Positions 45,483-59,862 of a DNA stretch of 64,000 nucleotides are shown here, piece after piece. The notes below the pieces were generated by a model that worked only from the letters and a program-made list of their open reading frames with translations, had not been told where the DNA came from and ran no database searches. The stretch's first letter is position 1. Each line of letters opens with the position of its first letter. This DNA comes from Bolinopsis microptera (lineage: Eukaryota > Ctenophora > Tentaculata > Lobata > Bolinopsidae), in the NCBI RefSeq assembly GCF_026151205.1, contig NC_087073.1, forward strand, positions 2,004,501-2,068,500, written 5' to 3'. Position numbers and translations under genes: made by a program.

Positions 45483-48400
45483 TCTACCTACTCTACTCCG
45501 ACCTTCTCACCTGGTGATCCTGTCTTCATACCTTCTTCCAGTGCATCATCTTCCTACTCTACTCCGACCTTCTCACTTGGTGATCCTGTCTTCATACCTT
45601 CTTCCAGTGCATCATCTACCTACTCTACTCCGACCTTCTCACCTGGTGATCCTGTCTTCATACCTTCTTCCAGTGCATCATCTACCTACTCTACTCCGAC
45701 CTTCTCACTTGGTGATCCTGTCTTCACACCTTCTTCCAGTGCATCATCTACCTACTCTACTCCGACCTTCTCACTTGGTGATCCTGTCTTCATACCTTCT
45801 TCCAGTGCATCATCTACCTACTCTACTCCGACCTTCTCACCTGGTGATCCTGTCTTCATACCTTCTTCCAGTGCATCATCTACCTACTCTACTCCGACCT
45901 TCTCACTTGGTGATCCTGTCTTCATACCTTCTTCCAGTGCATCATCTACCTACTCTACTCCGACCTACTCACTTGGTGATCCTGTCTTCATACCTTCTTC
46001 CAGTGCATCATCTGACATCTACCTACTCTACTCCGACCTTCTCACTTGGTGATCCTGTCTTCATACCTTCTTCCAGTGCATCATCTACCTACTCTACTCC
46101 GACCTTCTCACTTGGTGATCCTGTCTTCATACCTTCTTCCAGTGCATCATCTACCTACTCTACTCCGACCTTCTCACCTGGTGATTCTGTCTTCATACCT
46201 TCTTCCAGTGCATCATCTACCTACTCTACTCCGACCTTCTCACCTGGTGATTCTGTCCTCATACCTTCTTCCAGTGCATCATCTACCTACTCTACTCCGA
46301 CCTTCTCACCTGGTGATTCTGTCTTCATACCTTCTTCCAGTGCATCATCTACCTACTCTACTCCGACCTTCTCACCTGGTGATTCTGTCTTCATACCTTC
46401 TTCCAGTGCATCATCTACCTACTCTACTCCGACCTTCTCACCTGGTGATCCTGTCTTCATACCTTCTTCCAGTGCATCATCTACCTACTCTACTCCGACC
46501 TTCTCACTTGGTGATCCTGTCTTCATACCTTCTTCCAGTGCATCATCTACCTACTCTACTCCGACCTTCTCACCTGGTGATCCTGTCTTCAACCTTCTTC
46601 CAGTGCATAATCTACCTACTCTACTCCGACCTTCTCACCTGGTGATCCTGTCTTCATACCTTCTTCCAGTGCATCATCTTCCTACTCTACTCCGACCTTC
46701 TCACTTGGTGATCCTGTCTTCATACCTTCTTCCAGTGCATCATCTACCTACTCTACTCCGACCTTCTCACCTGGTGATCCTGTCTTCATACCTTCTTCCA
46801 GTGCATCATCTACCTACTCTACTCCGACCTTCTCACTTGGTGATCCTGTCTTCACACCTTCTTCCAGTGCATCATCTACCTACTCTACTCCGACCTTCTC
46901 ACTTGGTGATCCTGTCTTCATACCTTCTTCCAGTGCATCATCTACCTACTCTACTCCGACCTTCTCACCTGGTGATCCTGTCTTCATACCTTCTTCCAGT
47001 GCATCATCTACCTACTCTACTCCGACCTTCTCACTTGGTGATCCTGTCTTCATACCTTCTTCCAGTGCATCATCTACCTACTCTACTCCGACCTACTCAC
47101 TTGGTGATCCTGTCTTCATACCTTCTTCCAGTGCATCATCTACCTACTCTACTCCGACCTTCTCACTTGGTGATCCTGTCTTCATACCTTCTTCCAGTGC
47201 ATCATCTACCTACTCTACTCCGACCTTCTCACTTGGTGATCCTGTCTTCATACCTTCTTCCAGTGCATCATCTACCTACTCTACTCCGACCTTCTCACCT
47301 GGTGATCCTGTCTTCATACCTTCTTCCAGTGCATCATCTTCCTACTCTACTCCGACCTTCTCACCTGGTGATTCTGTCTTCATACCTTCTTCCAGTGCAT
47401 CATCTACCTACTCTACTCCGACCTTCTCACCTGGTGATTCTGTCTTCATACCTTCTTCCAGTGCATCATCTACCTACTCTACTCCGACCTTCTCACCTGG
47501 TGATCCTGTCTTCATACCTTCTTCCAGTGCATCATCTACCTACTCTACTCCGACCTTCTCACTTGGTGATCCTGTCTTCATAGCTTCTTCCAGTGCATCA
47601 TCTACCTACTCTACTCCGACCTTCTCACCTGGTGATCCTGTCTTCATACCTTCTTCCAGTGCATCATCTACCTACTCTACTCCGACCTTCTCACTTGGTG
47701 ATCCTGTCTTCATACCTTCTTCCAGTGCATCATCTACCTACTCTACTCCGACCTTCTCACCTGGTGATCCTGTCTTCATACCTTCTTCCAGTGCATCATC
47801 TTCCTACTCTACTCCGACCTTCTCACCTGGTGATTCTGTCTTCATACCTTCTTCCAGTGCATCATCTACCTACTCTACTCCGACCTTCTCACCTGGTGAT
47901 TCTGTCTTCATACCTTCTTCCAGTGCATCATCTACCTACTCTACTCCGACCTTCTCACCTGGTGATCCTGTCTTCATACCTTCTTCCAGTGCATCATCTA
48001 CCTACTCTACTCCGACCTTCTCACCTGGTGATCCTGTCTTCATAGCCTTCTTCCAGTGCATCATCTACCTACTCTACTCCGACCTTCTCACCTGGTGATC
48101 CTGTCTTCATACCTTCTTCCAGTGCATCATCTACCTACTCTACTCCGACCTTCTCACTTGGTGATCCTGTCTTCATACCTTCTTCCAGTGCATCATCTAC
48201 CTACTCTACTCCGACCTTCTCACCTGGTGATCCTGTCTTCATACCTTCTTCCAGTGCATCATCTACCTACTCTACTCCGACCTTCTCACCTGGTGATCCT
48301 GTCTTCATACCTTCTTCCAGTGCATCATCTACCTACTCTACTCCGACCTTCTCACCTGGTGATCCTGTCTTCATACCTTCTTCCAGTGCATCATCTACCT

Positions 48401-51280
48401 ACTCTACTCCGACCTTCTCACCTGGTGATCCTGTCTTCATACCTTCTTCCAGTGCATCATCTACCTACTCTACTCCGACCTTCTCACTTGGTGATCCTGT
48501 CTTCATACCTTCTTCCAGTGCATCATCTACCTACTCTACTCCGACCTTCTCACTTGGTGATCCTGTCTTCATACCTTCTTCCAGTGCATCATCTACCTAC
48601 TCTACTCCGACCTTCTCACTTGGTGATCCTGTCTTCATACCTTCTTCCAGTGCATCATCTACCTACTCTACTCCGACCTTCTCACTTGGTGATCCTGTCT
48701 TCATACCTTCTTCCAGTGCATCATCTACCTACTCTACTCCGACCTTCTCACCTGGTGATCCTGTCTTCATACCTTCTTCCAGTGCATCATCTACCTACTC
48801 TACTCCGACCTTCTCACCTGGTGATCCTGTCTTCATACCTTCTTCCAGTGCATCATCTACCTACTCTACTCCGACCTTCTCACTGGTGATTCCTGTCTTC
48901 ATACCTTCTTCCAGTGCATCATCTACCTACTCTACTCCGACCTTCTCACCTGGTGATCTGTCTTCATACCTTCTTCCAGTGCATCATCTACCTACTCTAC
49001 TCCGACCTTCTCACTGGTGATCCTGTCTTCATACCTTCTTCCAGTGCATCATCTACCTACTCTACTCCGACCTTCTCACCTGGTGATCCTGTCTTCATAC
49101 CTTCTTCCAGTGCATCATCTACCTACTCTACTCCGACCTTCTCACTTGGTGATCCTGTCTTCATACCTTCTTCCAGTGCATCATCTACCTACTCTACTCC
49201 GACCTTCTCACCTGGTGATTCCTGTCTTCATACCTTCTTCCAGTGCATCATCTACCTACTCTACTCCGACCTTCTCACTGGTGATCCTGTCTTCATACCT
49301 TCTTCCAGTGCATCATCTACCTACTCTACTCCGACCTTCTCACCTGGTGATCTGTCTTCATACCTTCTTCCAGTGCATCATCTACCTACTCTACTCCGAC
49401 CTTCTCACCTGGTGATTCCTGTCTTCATACCTTCTTCCAGTGCATCATCTACCTACTCTACTCCGACCTTCTCACCTGGTGATCCTGTCTTCATACCTTC
49501 TTCCAGTGCATCATCTACCTACTCTACTCCGACCTTCTCACCTTGGTGATCCTGTCTTCATACCTTCTTCCAGTGCATCATCTACCTACTCTACTCCGAC
49601 CTTCTCACCTGGTGATCCTGTCTTCATACCTTCTTCCAGTGCATCATCTACCTACTCTACTCCGACCTTCTCACCTGGTGATCCTGTCTTCATACCTTCT
49701 TCCAGTGCATCATCTACCTACTCTACTCCGACCTTCTCACCTGGTGATCCTGTCTTCATACCTTCTTCCAGTGCATCATCTACCTACTCTACTCCGACCT
49801 TCTCACTTGGTGATCCTGTCTTCATACCTTCTTCCAGTGCATCATCTACCTACTCTACTCCGACCTACTCACTTGGTGATCCTGTCTTCATACCTTCTTC
49901 CAGTGCATCATCTACCTACTCTACTCCGACCTTCTCACTTGGTGATCCTGTCTTCATACCTTCTTCCAGTGCATCATCTACCTACTCTACTCCGACCTTC
50001 TCACTTGGTGATCCTGTCTTCATACCTTCTTCCAGTGCATCATCTACCTACTCTACTCCGACCTTCTCACCTGGTGATTCTGTCTTCATACCTTCTTCCA
50101 GTGCATCATCTACCTACTCTACTCCGACCTTCTCACCTGGTGATTCTGTCCTCATACCTTCTTCCAGTGCATCATCTACCTACTCTACTCCGACCTTCTC
50201 ACCTGGCGATTCTGTCTTCATACCTTCTTCCAGTGCATCATCTACCTACTCTACTCCGACCTTCTCACCTGGTGATTCTGTCTTCATACCTTCTTCCAGT
50301 GCATCATCTACCTACTCTACTCCGACCTTCTCACCTGGTGATCCTGTCTTCATACCTTCTTCCAGTGCATCATCTACCTACTCTACTCCGACCTTCTCAC
50401 TTGGTGATCCTGTCTTCATACCTTCTTCCAGTGCATCATCTACCTACTCTACTCCGACCTTCTCACCTGGTGATCCTGTCTTCATACCTTCTTCCAGTGC
50501 ATAATCTACCTACTCTACTCCGACCTTCTCACCTGGTGATCCTGTCTTCATACCTTCTTCCAGTGCATCATCTTCCTACTCTACTCCGACCTTCTCACTT
50601 GGTGATCCTGTCTTCATACCTTCTTCCAGTGCATCATCTACCTACTCTACTCCGACCTTCTCACCTGGTGATCCTGTCTTCATACCTTCTTCCAGTGCAT
50701 CATCTACCTACTCTACTCCGACCTTCTCACTTGGTGATCCTGTCTTCACACCTTCTTCCAGTGCATCATCTACCTACTCTACTCCGACCTTCTCACTTGG
50801 TGATCCTGTCTTCATACCTTCTTCCAGTGCATCATCTACCTACTCTACTCCGACCTTCTCACCTGGTGATCCTGTCTTCATACCTTCTTCCAGTGCATCA
50901 TCTACCTACTCTACTCCGACCTTCTCACTTGGTGATCCTGTCTTCATACCTTCTTCCAGTGCATCATCTACCTACTCTACTCCGACCTACTCACTTGGTG
51001 ATCCTGTCTTCATACCTTCTTCCAGTGCATCATCTACCTACTCTACTCCGACCTTCTCACTTGGTGATCCTGTCTTCATACCTTCTTCCAGTGCATCATC
51101 TACCTACTCTACTCCGACCTTCTCACTTGGTGATCCTGTCTTCATACCTTCTTCCAGTGCATCATCTACCTACTCTACTCCGACCTTCTCACTTGGTGAT
51201 CCTGTCTTCATACCTTCTTCCAGTGCATCATCTACCTACTCTACTCCGACCTTCTCACCTGGTGATCCTGTCTTCATACC
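44899..51280 (+). repeat. 66-bp coding-type satellite array, left part (about 97 units)
   Basis: Unit of 66 bp containing CCGACCTTCTCACCTGGTGA, TCCTGTCTTCATACCTTCTT and CCAGTGCATCATCTACCTAC. It starts inside the zinc-finger frame. Marker variants (GCATAATCT, TCTTCACACC, CGACCTACTC) recur in the same order at 45481/45722/45963, 46609/46852/47090 and 50503/50748/50986, showing a higher-order repeat of 17 units (1122 bp) plus kb-scale duplications. A 7-bp insertion at about 46013 and single-base length changes, dense at 48880-49550, alter the frame repeatedly, so most of the array is not one protein. Two of the three plus-strand frames are open in the basic unit, which creates long but meaningless frames. 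Confidence 0.97.
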
Positions 51281-52477
51281 TGTAAGAACCTCGGCCCCCT
51301 ATTCTTTTTGTCGCTCAGTTAATAACTGAGCACTGGGAGTTGACACTTACACTTCATACCTAGTTCATACCGTGATGGACCGGACGGGACATCTCTAGGA
51401 GCGAATGAAGGCTCATTAAGAGTTGCAGTGATAAGGCTTCCATCAAACTGTGGAGCGCGCCAATCACCGTGGCAACCGTACGAATAGCAACCAATCACGG
51501 AGCCCCCGAACCGGTGTCCTGACGGCGAAATCTCATATTTCAGTGCACCGGGACAGGACGAGATAAACCGAGCTGATACGACCAATTAATTATCGGACCT
51601 CTGAGTTTAAACGGTAAATTAACAGAACCTGGGAGACTATCCGAGATGACGACCTGGACTTCTCCCCACTTCTACTCAGTTCCATTATTCCAACTTCGAG
51701 TTGGTCACTCGGCCTCCGATCGTTCCGACACTGAACCTCTGGATCTCTTCACTTCTACTCTGTTCCTGCCCTTATCCCTAAGATGACGCCCTGATTCTGC
51801 CTCCGTGCGACTGAAGATGATCAGACTCATCTCCGGCCAACGATCAGACTCATCTCCGGACTTGTTGAGGAAAGTCGACTCTTTAAGCTGCGGTGGCGAT
51901 ATGCAGATTAGAGAACCAACTCTTCAACTGTCCACCCCTCCTACTCATCCTAAGGTCGGTTAGCTCGGTCGATACTATATTTTATTGTACTATACTATGA
52001 TACTTGATACTACTTACCTTGATGACCAGATGTTCTGCTGGTCTTTTCATATACTGTCATTAATCGCTTACATTACAACTGCTAAAACTGCTATATTGCA
52101 AGTCTCTGAGACTATGATTGAAAGTTGAGTCGTTACAATTACTAAAAGTGTGCAGTGCCACAAGTAAATTTGAGTTCTTGACACAGAAAGCCGTATTTAA
52201 TCACAAGCCTAACTCGTACAGTTTCAGGAGGATACAAGTTCTTGGCGAATTAGAGTAACACCATACTGGTGGAGACTATCGATCCCGAAGACCCTCAAGC
52301 TAGTCATCATTAGAGCGCTCTAGCTACTAGTAGTTAGACCGCAAGTTATTAAGACTTGTAGTCAGTACTATATACCAGGCGTAGTTAGATCCTATACTGG
52401 TTCTTATAGGATGGAGCCCTATAAATTGCGTAGACCTAGTGACTAGTTAGTAGTTACTCCCACGGGAGGTTCCTACA
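51281..52477 (+). repeat. left LTR, 1197 bp
   Basis: Direct copy of 58666-59862, starting TG and ending CA with 10-bp inverted ends. No difference was noticed in a visual comparison. A TATATTTTATTG stretch (about 51975) could be promoter-like. Confidence 0.93.
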
Positions 52478-55400
52478 AATTGGAGACTGAAACGAGACTC
52501 TGATTCTAAAAGAACTTTCCCACACAGTAACGAGTTGAGACAATCAAGGAAGACGTATCCTACAGACGGCTATCTCTCTGACGAACTCCGAGAAGGACAG
52601 AGAGAATACCTCAGAAGCAAGACAAGACAAACTCAAAAGATCTCTACTCCACATTACGGCGACAAAGTGGATAAGAAGAGGACAACTCCCAAGAAGAGGC
52701 ATTGCAGGCCACCAAGGTAAGAGTTGTCGTTCTATAAAAGCGCTCAGTTTGCACTAGTAAAAGATTTGTAAGCTAAATGTGCTACTTTTGGCGGAAAATT
52801 TTTGGCGAAATGTGATAGAACATAATGAAATATAACGGGCCATACATGGCGTTACTAAATCAGTAACTAAGAAATAGAGCTCTGAGGAGTAACTGTACTG
52901 TATAAGTTGTGTGTTACCGTGCTGGTCAGTAATTGCGTCAATATATTATCCACATCACAACTCATCGTTACAAGTATGTTAATTTAATATTTTAAGTTAT
53001 GTAGGCAGTAGCATCGAGGCTGATTTTATAAGTTTATAAAATGTTCCACGCCCATATATGGCGAAATCGAACTTTCTAGAAAGAAAGCAACATTTTAATA
53101 CAGGGCGAAGGCCAATGTGATCGAATTTTCCAATTATTCAGTTTTTTTTTACGACTATAATTCCTGATAATAATTGTATTTGTAATGAAGCGAGAGTTGA
53201 TACACTATGGTAACCAAAGGCCAGGCTACGTGGTTACTGCTGGGAAGGCACATTTTGTCGTATGTGCAAAAGAAAGGCCATAGGCAAACCTTTTGTAACG
53301 CCCCAGAATGCCAGCATTTTAAAGTAACCACACAAAAAATTCTGAGATCGAATATGGCTCATATTCAAATTAACGGCACCAATACAAACCACGGTTACCG
53401 AGTGGACCAGCTTAAGCCAAACTTATTAATTCACTCACGCTCAGTTCACCCCACTATTTTTATTTTACTCATAAATCAATATTCATCACGTCGAACCCGT
53501 CTCAATCAAAGAGACAAAGCACTGTGTCCAATGCCAGCCTACTGATTAACGCGGAATTTTTACATTATTTATCCGAATATTTTACGGCCATTATTTGCAA
53601 CTAGACTTAAATAGGCGTGATGTGTCCGTGGTTAAACAACTGCGGACATCCTTACATTTTACCATAAAACACCAAGAACACTACTAAATTATATAGATCG
53701 CCGTTAGTTTAATGAAAAAGGCGGCTGTATGCAGAACTGGCCGAAAGATTTTGACGACCATGCAGTGGTAAGTCTGCATGGCCTTAAATTTCTGTATTTT
53801 TTAAACAGGTTAAAATATTCCTTTAATTTTCTTTAATTCCTTGACAAAGATGAAGGCGAGCACCTACTTGATGACCATGTAGTCATTAATTCTGCATGGC
53901 CTTAGTTTGCGTAGTTTACACAGTAGCTCTCACTTGGCGAGACTACTACCTACAGCTTAAAACGCGGACTATATATTTTTACGAGTTATATTCTACGAAC
54001 CCCCCCTCATTGATCCAAGCAGATTTCTTGCAGCACTTTTGGGTAACACGTCAATTCCATTTTCCACAGTACAATTTGTATAACATTACAGTACACTAGT
54101 AAACGAGGACAACTAAAAATTTAACAAAATTTGTCGACTAATATACACCCTCCTTGACCAAATTCATAAGGTCATTTTAGCAAAAGCGACCGTTGAATTA
54201 CTAAAAGTTTCAATTAACTAAACTCTGATAGTTTTTGATTTTTATAAAACTTGCATTTAAGACCAATGTAACGGGCACAATATGAACGGAGTTAACGTAC
54301 CAGCCATATTATCATTAACTCCAAGGCATTTGCACAAATATTGACGGGTAGATTACCAAAATTTCTGTCTATGCCCAAATTAAATTGATAATTGTGAGTT
54401 AACGGTGAAGAGTAAACAGATCAGAATGAGTGGAACTGTAAAATATACGCAATGAAAGAAGTGTATTTGTGTGTATCAAGATTAAGTACGGTATTATAAC
54501 TACAATTAACTTTAAAGCGCTCTTAGCATGATTACACCGGTCTGCTCCGATATTATTGTTTCTCATGAATCATGGAGTCTGGCGAATAAAGTTCCATATT
54601 TTAGTGGCGAACACGTAATGACGTGGCGAATACGACCAGTCCCCCTAAAGTTGTCAGGTACTTTCCTGGAATCAGCGGCACATTCTAAAATAAAGTCGGA
54701 CAGGCTAATTATATCAGCTGGAGAACTGATCCTTCCGAGTGCCAATTATAGGGAGCGCTGTCCGATAATGACAGTAATTTGTACCTCACCAGGGACAGCA
54801 ATGAGAAATTTTAATATATATCGCAGTCCGAGAACCGAGTCATAATAATATAACAAGTTTGTCTCCGGGCCGGATCATTTAAACACAACTTTACTAACGT
54901 CACCCGGGTCAGGCTGCATTCAATATCTCAATGAACATTCGCAGGCTGGTGCATTTAAGTAAAAATATAATCTTAAAGACCTCAAACATTTTATATAATG
55001 TAGTCACGTACGGAAACGTACGTGACACATAACCAGGTCACTGAACTAAATAGGGCACCCAAGATTCACATGTCAACAGTACCTGTGTAGCACAAGTTGA
55101 ACTGGTAAGTAATGGCGATCGTGAGTATAGACTCAATAAGAGAGACCTTGTGTACGAATGTGTCAGTAAATAAGGGCGAGCGAATGCAATAGCGAAAGTG
55201 GTGTGGCAAGGCCTAAAAGACACAGTCAGATAGTTGTCAGCTCGCTGACTGTAAGGGAGAAGGTATATCCGTATTTCGCTGCTACTGATGCAGTCCTTGA
55301 TCTGGCAATCAAGGCTTCTCTGTCTTTCGTCTAACTATGTACCGTCGGGCTTGTGGAACCCGTAAGGGGGACATACATAGGTTGGAATGGTTTTGTGCAC

Positions 55401-57043
55401 CACGAGGAGTTACAGAAGATGTGTTTACTCAAAGTCACACGCACTGTCCCGGTCACCAAAGGTATAACTATAAGTTGATAAGATAAACCATGAAATCACC
55501 ACCAATTAATTTATATACTACTTAACAAAGCCCTCAGCGTGGCTAATACGGCGATCCTGGCCGACAACGGAACCGGCCTATATACTATAAATACTTATAT
55601 TAACGTAAGGTAAGGATAAGTGAGGGCGCACTACAGTGGCCAGCTATATAGCTACAGGAGGTAATCATCAGGTACATCAAATTCATTCACTTATCAATTC
55701 ACCCATTCACCATTCATCTCACCAGGTAAAAGGTTTCATTAGGCAACTGTAGTAAAGCAACCTCACTTTTATGAATAGAGCTCTTAGAATAGAACTGATG
55801 ATTAACCGCCTACATTTTAAAGTTGAAGTTCGCCGCTATATAAAATGCACGTGCATATGAACCGCTATATAAATGAGATATTCCGATAAAGCGCTATATA
55901 AATGATGATGCTCACCGGTATAAAAATGGAGATGTGTTTATGTATATAAAGGTTGACCGGTTATTTTATTCCTCCAAAAGTGAGAAGATCGATGATAATT
56001 AAAGCACGTTTTGCGGCGCGATATAAATAGCCTGCGGCGGTATAGAAATAGCCAAGTTGATATTGAAGCGGGATGATATTTATAATGATAAATAAGCGGT
56101 AGTTTGCGCCTAGTTTAATGAAATATTATATGAGTATAATCAATATGGGCACTGGGCCGTTATATAAAACATTTAAAAAAAAAAAAAAAAAAAAAAAAAG
56201 TAAGATGAGTAGTAAGGTAAGCAAAGGTGATCGGAAACAAGCCGTCATTACATTCATAATGATAAACCATCATTTAGTGTAAATTACAAACTTATAGAAA
56301 AAAAAACACAGATTCTGGTACTGCAGCCCCCACTGACTTAGAAGTAGTAAATTAACCACAAGCAGAAGTTGAAGCTCCTCAGGCGGACACAACTCTAGAA
56401 GTAGAGCAACCTGAGCTTAAAGTGCGCAGGTCAACTAAATTGGCGAACAGACTACTTGTGCGTTATAATGTAAATTGTTGTTTTACGGCACGCAAACGGC
56501 AAAAATGGTTGTTGTGAACATACTAATACTTTTACGTACGAATTTCAAACTTTTGGTCTACTTTCCGAGAATTTTACGTGATCACATCTTGGGCGAATTT
56601 TCGACAATGATAAATGTTATGTTTCTTTCCAAAACGACGATATTTTGGGGAACACTTTGAAAGTTTGATTGAACAAAAGATTGTGGAAATGGAATTGATA
56701 TATTAACAAATACCAAATATATAAATTTACGTGTTTAATTATAAGACTAATATGTGTCCACAAACTTGAATTGTGCTTTAAACTTTTGTTGATTTTATTC
56801 GTAAATATGTGTTACCCTCGTATGTTTCCGCACTATTGAAGTGATCAACTCAATGGTCGGCAATAAATACTTTATTTTTAGGCAGAGTACTCCAGGTAAA
56901 AAGAAAAAGAAAAAGGGAATACACCTCGCTAGCCCAAAACTCCTAAGTGAGACACCTAGCGACTGGGCAACTAGCGAAAACTTCGAAATTCTTCACAGAA
57001 TTTCCCCATCTTCTGTATCAGACGGCGACAGCGACATAAATCG

Positions 57044-57895
57044 ATGCAGATTTTGAAAATCTACAATTCGACACCAGCTGGACTACTCCTACGAACCAAC
57101 TCGACGGCGATAAAGATAGTGTCCCACAAATCCTCGGAACAAGGTACTTCCCACCCACACATGCAAACCACATCATCAGTGGCGGAAAGAATAATGCCGG
57201 AGCATCAAGTGACATTCGTGAAATGGGATCGGAATACCACGAGTGTTAGCTTCGGTAACATAGTGATACACAGTCCCGAGAATGCGGCGCCCAACAGTAT
57301 CATGTACCGAAAACCACCTCTACTGGCGCCAATGATAGATCGAGAGGATATGATCAAAATTCCGGGGCTGGGAGCAGAGAGCTTGGCGAGAGACGTGCAA
57401 AACTTCCAGGAGGACTTACAGAAGCTGAAAGAAGGACAAAAGGAGATTGCCACCATGCAGAGTGCACAACCAATAATTAAAGACACCATACAAAATATAA
57501 AAATGATCCCCAAGTACTTTAAAATGGCATGCATCGTAGGGGTCACACTGCTGGTATTTGTGGTATTGAAAATGATCAAAGACTTTGTCGCTCCTAACAC
57601 TAATATGTGTCCCCCACCGTGTTGCAAGTGCAGGCGAAACTCAACCAGAGTGCACTTCCGAGACCCCGGCTTAGAAAGATATGGCGAAGAACGATGCAGT
57701 ACCTTACCGAGATCAGAGAGCCACATATCATTAGTGGTAAATGCAGGGGAAGCCCCTAAACCGACAGCACCCATCGGACAAGCAGAACAGCAAGATGGCA
57801 CACTACCCGGACCTTACGCATCACAATACATGTACCCAGGCGGATATCATCCAGTCTACCCTGGCTTACAGGACGAAGAACGAACTTTCCAGTAA
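57044..57895 (+). other. envelope-like membrane-protein frame within the LTR element
   Basis: A 283-codon frame sits where env lies in env-bearing LTR elements. It has a predicted coiled coil (about residues 112-138, SLARDVQNFQEDLQKLKEG), one membrane span (about 161-177, MACIVGVTLLVFVVLKM), a Cys cluster directly after (CPPPCCKC, 189-196) and a Pro/Tyr-rich tail. This coiled coil-membrane-tail order resembles the transmembrane part of viral fusion proteins, but a captured cellular gene is equally possible. It is treated here as a fossil part of the element. Confidence 0.5.
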
Positions 57896-58665
57896 TGGCG
57901 GCGCGTGAGTATAGTAGTGTGACTTTTATAAATAGGAGGTAGTTTTCTTTAAAATGGTGGTATTTCCAAACCTCTGAGTAGATGTCTGGATACGACCTGG
58001 TCATAGGCGTTCCATGATAAAACCAATTCCCTCTTTTTCCTTCTCTGCCTCTCTCCTTTACCGTCGAACCTTAGGTCACACTCACTCACAAACTCACTAA
58101 AATCTCGGTTCTGCCGAGTGGGCGAGTGCTGGTCCGCCCGAAGAAAGCAGGTTATGGTCTCCCAATCATGGGAACACTCTACCTGCGATCACCCAGTCGC
58201 AACCCTCGGCTTGAATAAATGAGGAAGAAGAAGCTTTTCACAAACCGTGCCTTAGTACTTGCAGTTGTAACTTTTCTTTTCTAACAAATGTTGGCGATAT
58301 TGTTAGTCATTCAAAGTCATACACTTAACACCGCACAGCTCCATTCATCAATAACCATTGGCCTAATGCCGAAAACTATTTACGAACTAAAGTAAAAGAT
58401 AATTGGCGAAATGTTTGTTTTAAAAAAAAAACAAGTTTTATTTTAACTATTTACAACCGGGTTAACTTAAATTATTGCGGCGAAACCACGTTTTTAGAAG
58501 TGTATTAATGTATCGACCAAGGTTAACCGGGCCAACAACTCCTAACCATCGTGGATCTCTCTCCCAAGCAACCCTTGATGTCAACCTCCATTATCCATGT
58601 CAACTCCCCGATTCCAAAAACGCAGATAGACTCATGGCGGGACGCCAGTTTGGAAGAAAGGGACG

Positions 58666-59862
58666 TGTAAGAACCTCGGCCCCCTATTCTTTTTGTCGCT
58701 CAGTTAATAACTGAGCACTGGGAGTTGACACTTACACTTCATACCTAGTTCATACCGTGATGGACCGGACGGGACATCTCTAGGAGCGAATGAAGGCTCA
58801 TTAAGAGTTGCAGTGATAAGGCTTCCATCAAACTGTGGAGCGCGCCAATCACCGTGGCAACCGTACGAATAGCAACCAATCACGGAGCCCCCGAACCGGT
58901 GTCCTGACGGCGAAATCTCATATTTCAGTGCACCGGGACAGGACGAGATAAACCGAGCTGATACGACCAATTAATTATCGGACCTCTGAGTTTAAACGGT
59001 AAATTAACAGAACCTGGGAGACTATCCGAGATGACGACCTGGACTTCTCCCCACTTCTACTCAGTTCCATTATTCCAACTTCGAGTTGGTCACTCGGCCT
59101 CCGATCGTTCCGACACTGAACCTCTGGATCTCTTCACTTCTACTCTGTTCCTGCCCTTATCCCTAAGATGACGCCCTGATTCTGCCTCCGTGCGACTGAA
59201 GATGATCAGACTCATCTCCGGCCAACGATCAGACTCATCTCCGGACTTGTTGAGGAAAGTCGACTCTTTAAGCTGCGGTGGCGATATGCAGATTAGAGAA
59301 CCAACTCTTCAACTGTCCACCCCTCCTACTCATCCTAAGGTCGGTTAGCTCGGTCGATACTATATTTTATTGTACTATACTATGATACTTGATACTACTT
59401 ACCTTGATGACCAGATGTTCTGCTGGTCTTTTCATATACTGTCATTAATCGCTTACATTACAACTGCTAAAACTGCTATATTGCAAGTCTCTGAGACTAT
59501 GATTGAAAGTTGAGTCGTTACAATTACTAAAAGTGTGCAGTGCCACAAGTAAATTTGAGTTCTTGACACAGAAAGCCGTATTTAATCACAAGCCTAACTC
59601 GTACAGTTTCAGGAGGATACAAGTTCTTGGCGAATTAGAGTAACACCATACTGGTGGAGACTATCGATCCCGAAGACCCTCAAGCTAGTCATCATTAGAG
59701 CGCTCTAGCTACTAGTAGTTAGACCGCAAGTTATTAAGACTTGTAGTCAGTACTATATACCAGGCGTAGTTAGATCCTATACTGGTTCTTATAGGATGGA
59801 GCCCTATAAATTGCGTAGACCTAGTGACTAGTTAGTAGTTACTCCCACGGGAGGTTCCTACA
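58666..59862 (+). repeat. right LTR, 1197 bp
   Basis: Direct copy of the left LTR, followed by the ATACC target duplication and then the resumed 66-bp array. Confidence 0.93.

Larger units (their letters stand above)
51281..59862 (+). mobile_element. LTR retroelement inserted in the 66-bp array
   Basis: An 8.58-kb element bounded by two 1197-bp direct repeats and a 5-bp target duplication ATACC (51276-51280 and 59863-59867). Repeat ends are TGTAAGAACC and GGTTCCTACA. A purine-rich stretch (GGAAGAAAGGGACG) precedes the right repeat; sequence after the left one starts AATTGGAGACTGAAACG, a possible primer site. The 6.2-kb interior shows no recognisable gag, protease, reverse transcriptase, RNase H or integrase, but has one long frame of envelope-like layout. 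Repeats of a CGCTATATAAATG-type motif lie at 55830-56160. It is a defective or non-autonomous copy, probably Gypsy- or BEL-related from the 5-bp duplication. The LTRs look identical by eye, so the insertion is young. Confidence 0.92.

Noticed and set aside
44920-47583. An 887-codon open frame and similar long frames across the 66-bp array (LLRPSHLVILSSYLLPVHH type)
   Set aside because: The unit length is a multiple of three and two of its three frames lack stops, so long frames arise automatically. Only the frame continuous with the zinc fingers has biological support.
51319-51585. 88-codon minus-strand frame repeated at 58704-58970
   Set aside because: It lies within the LTR and occurs twice only because the LTR does.
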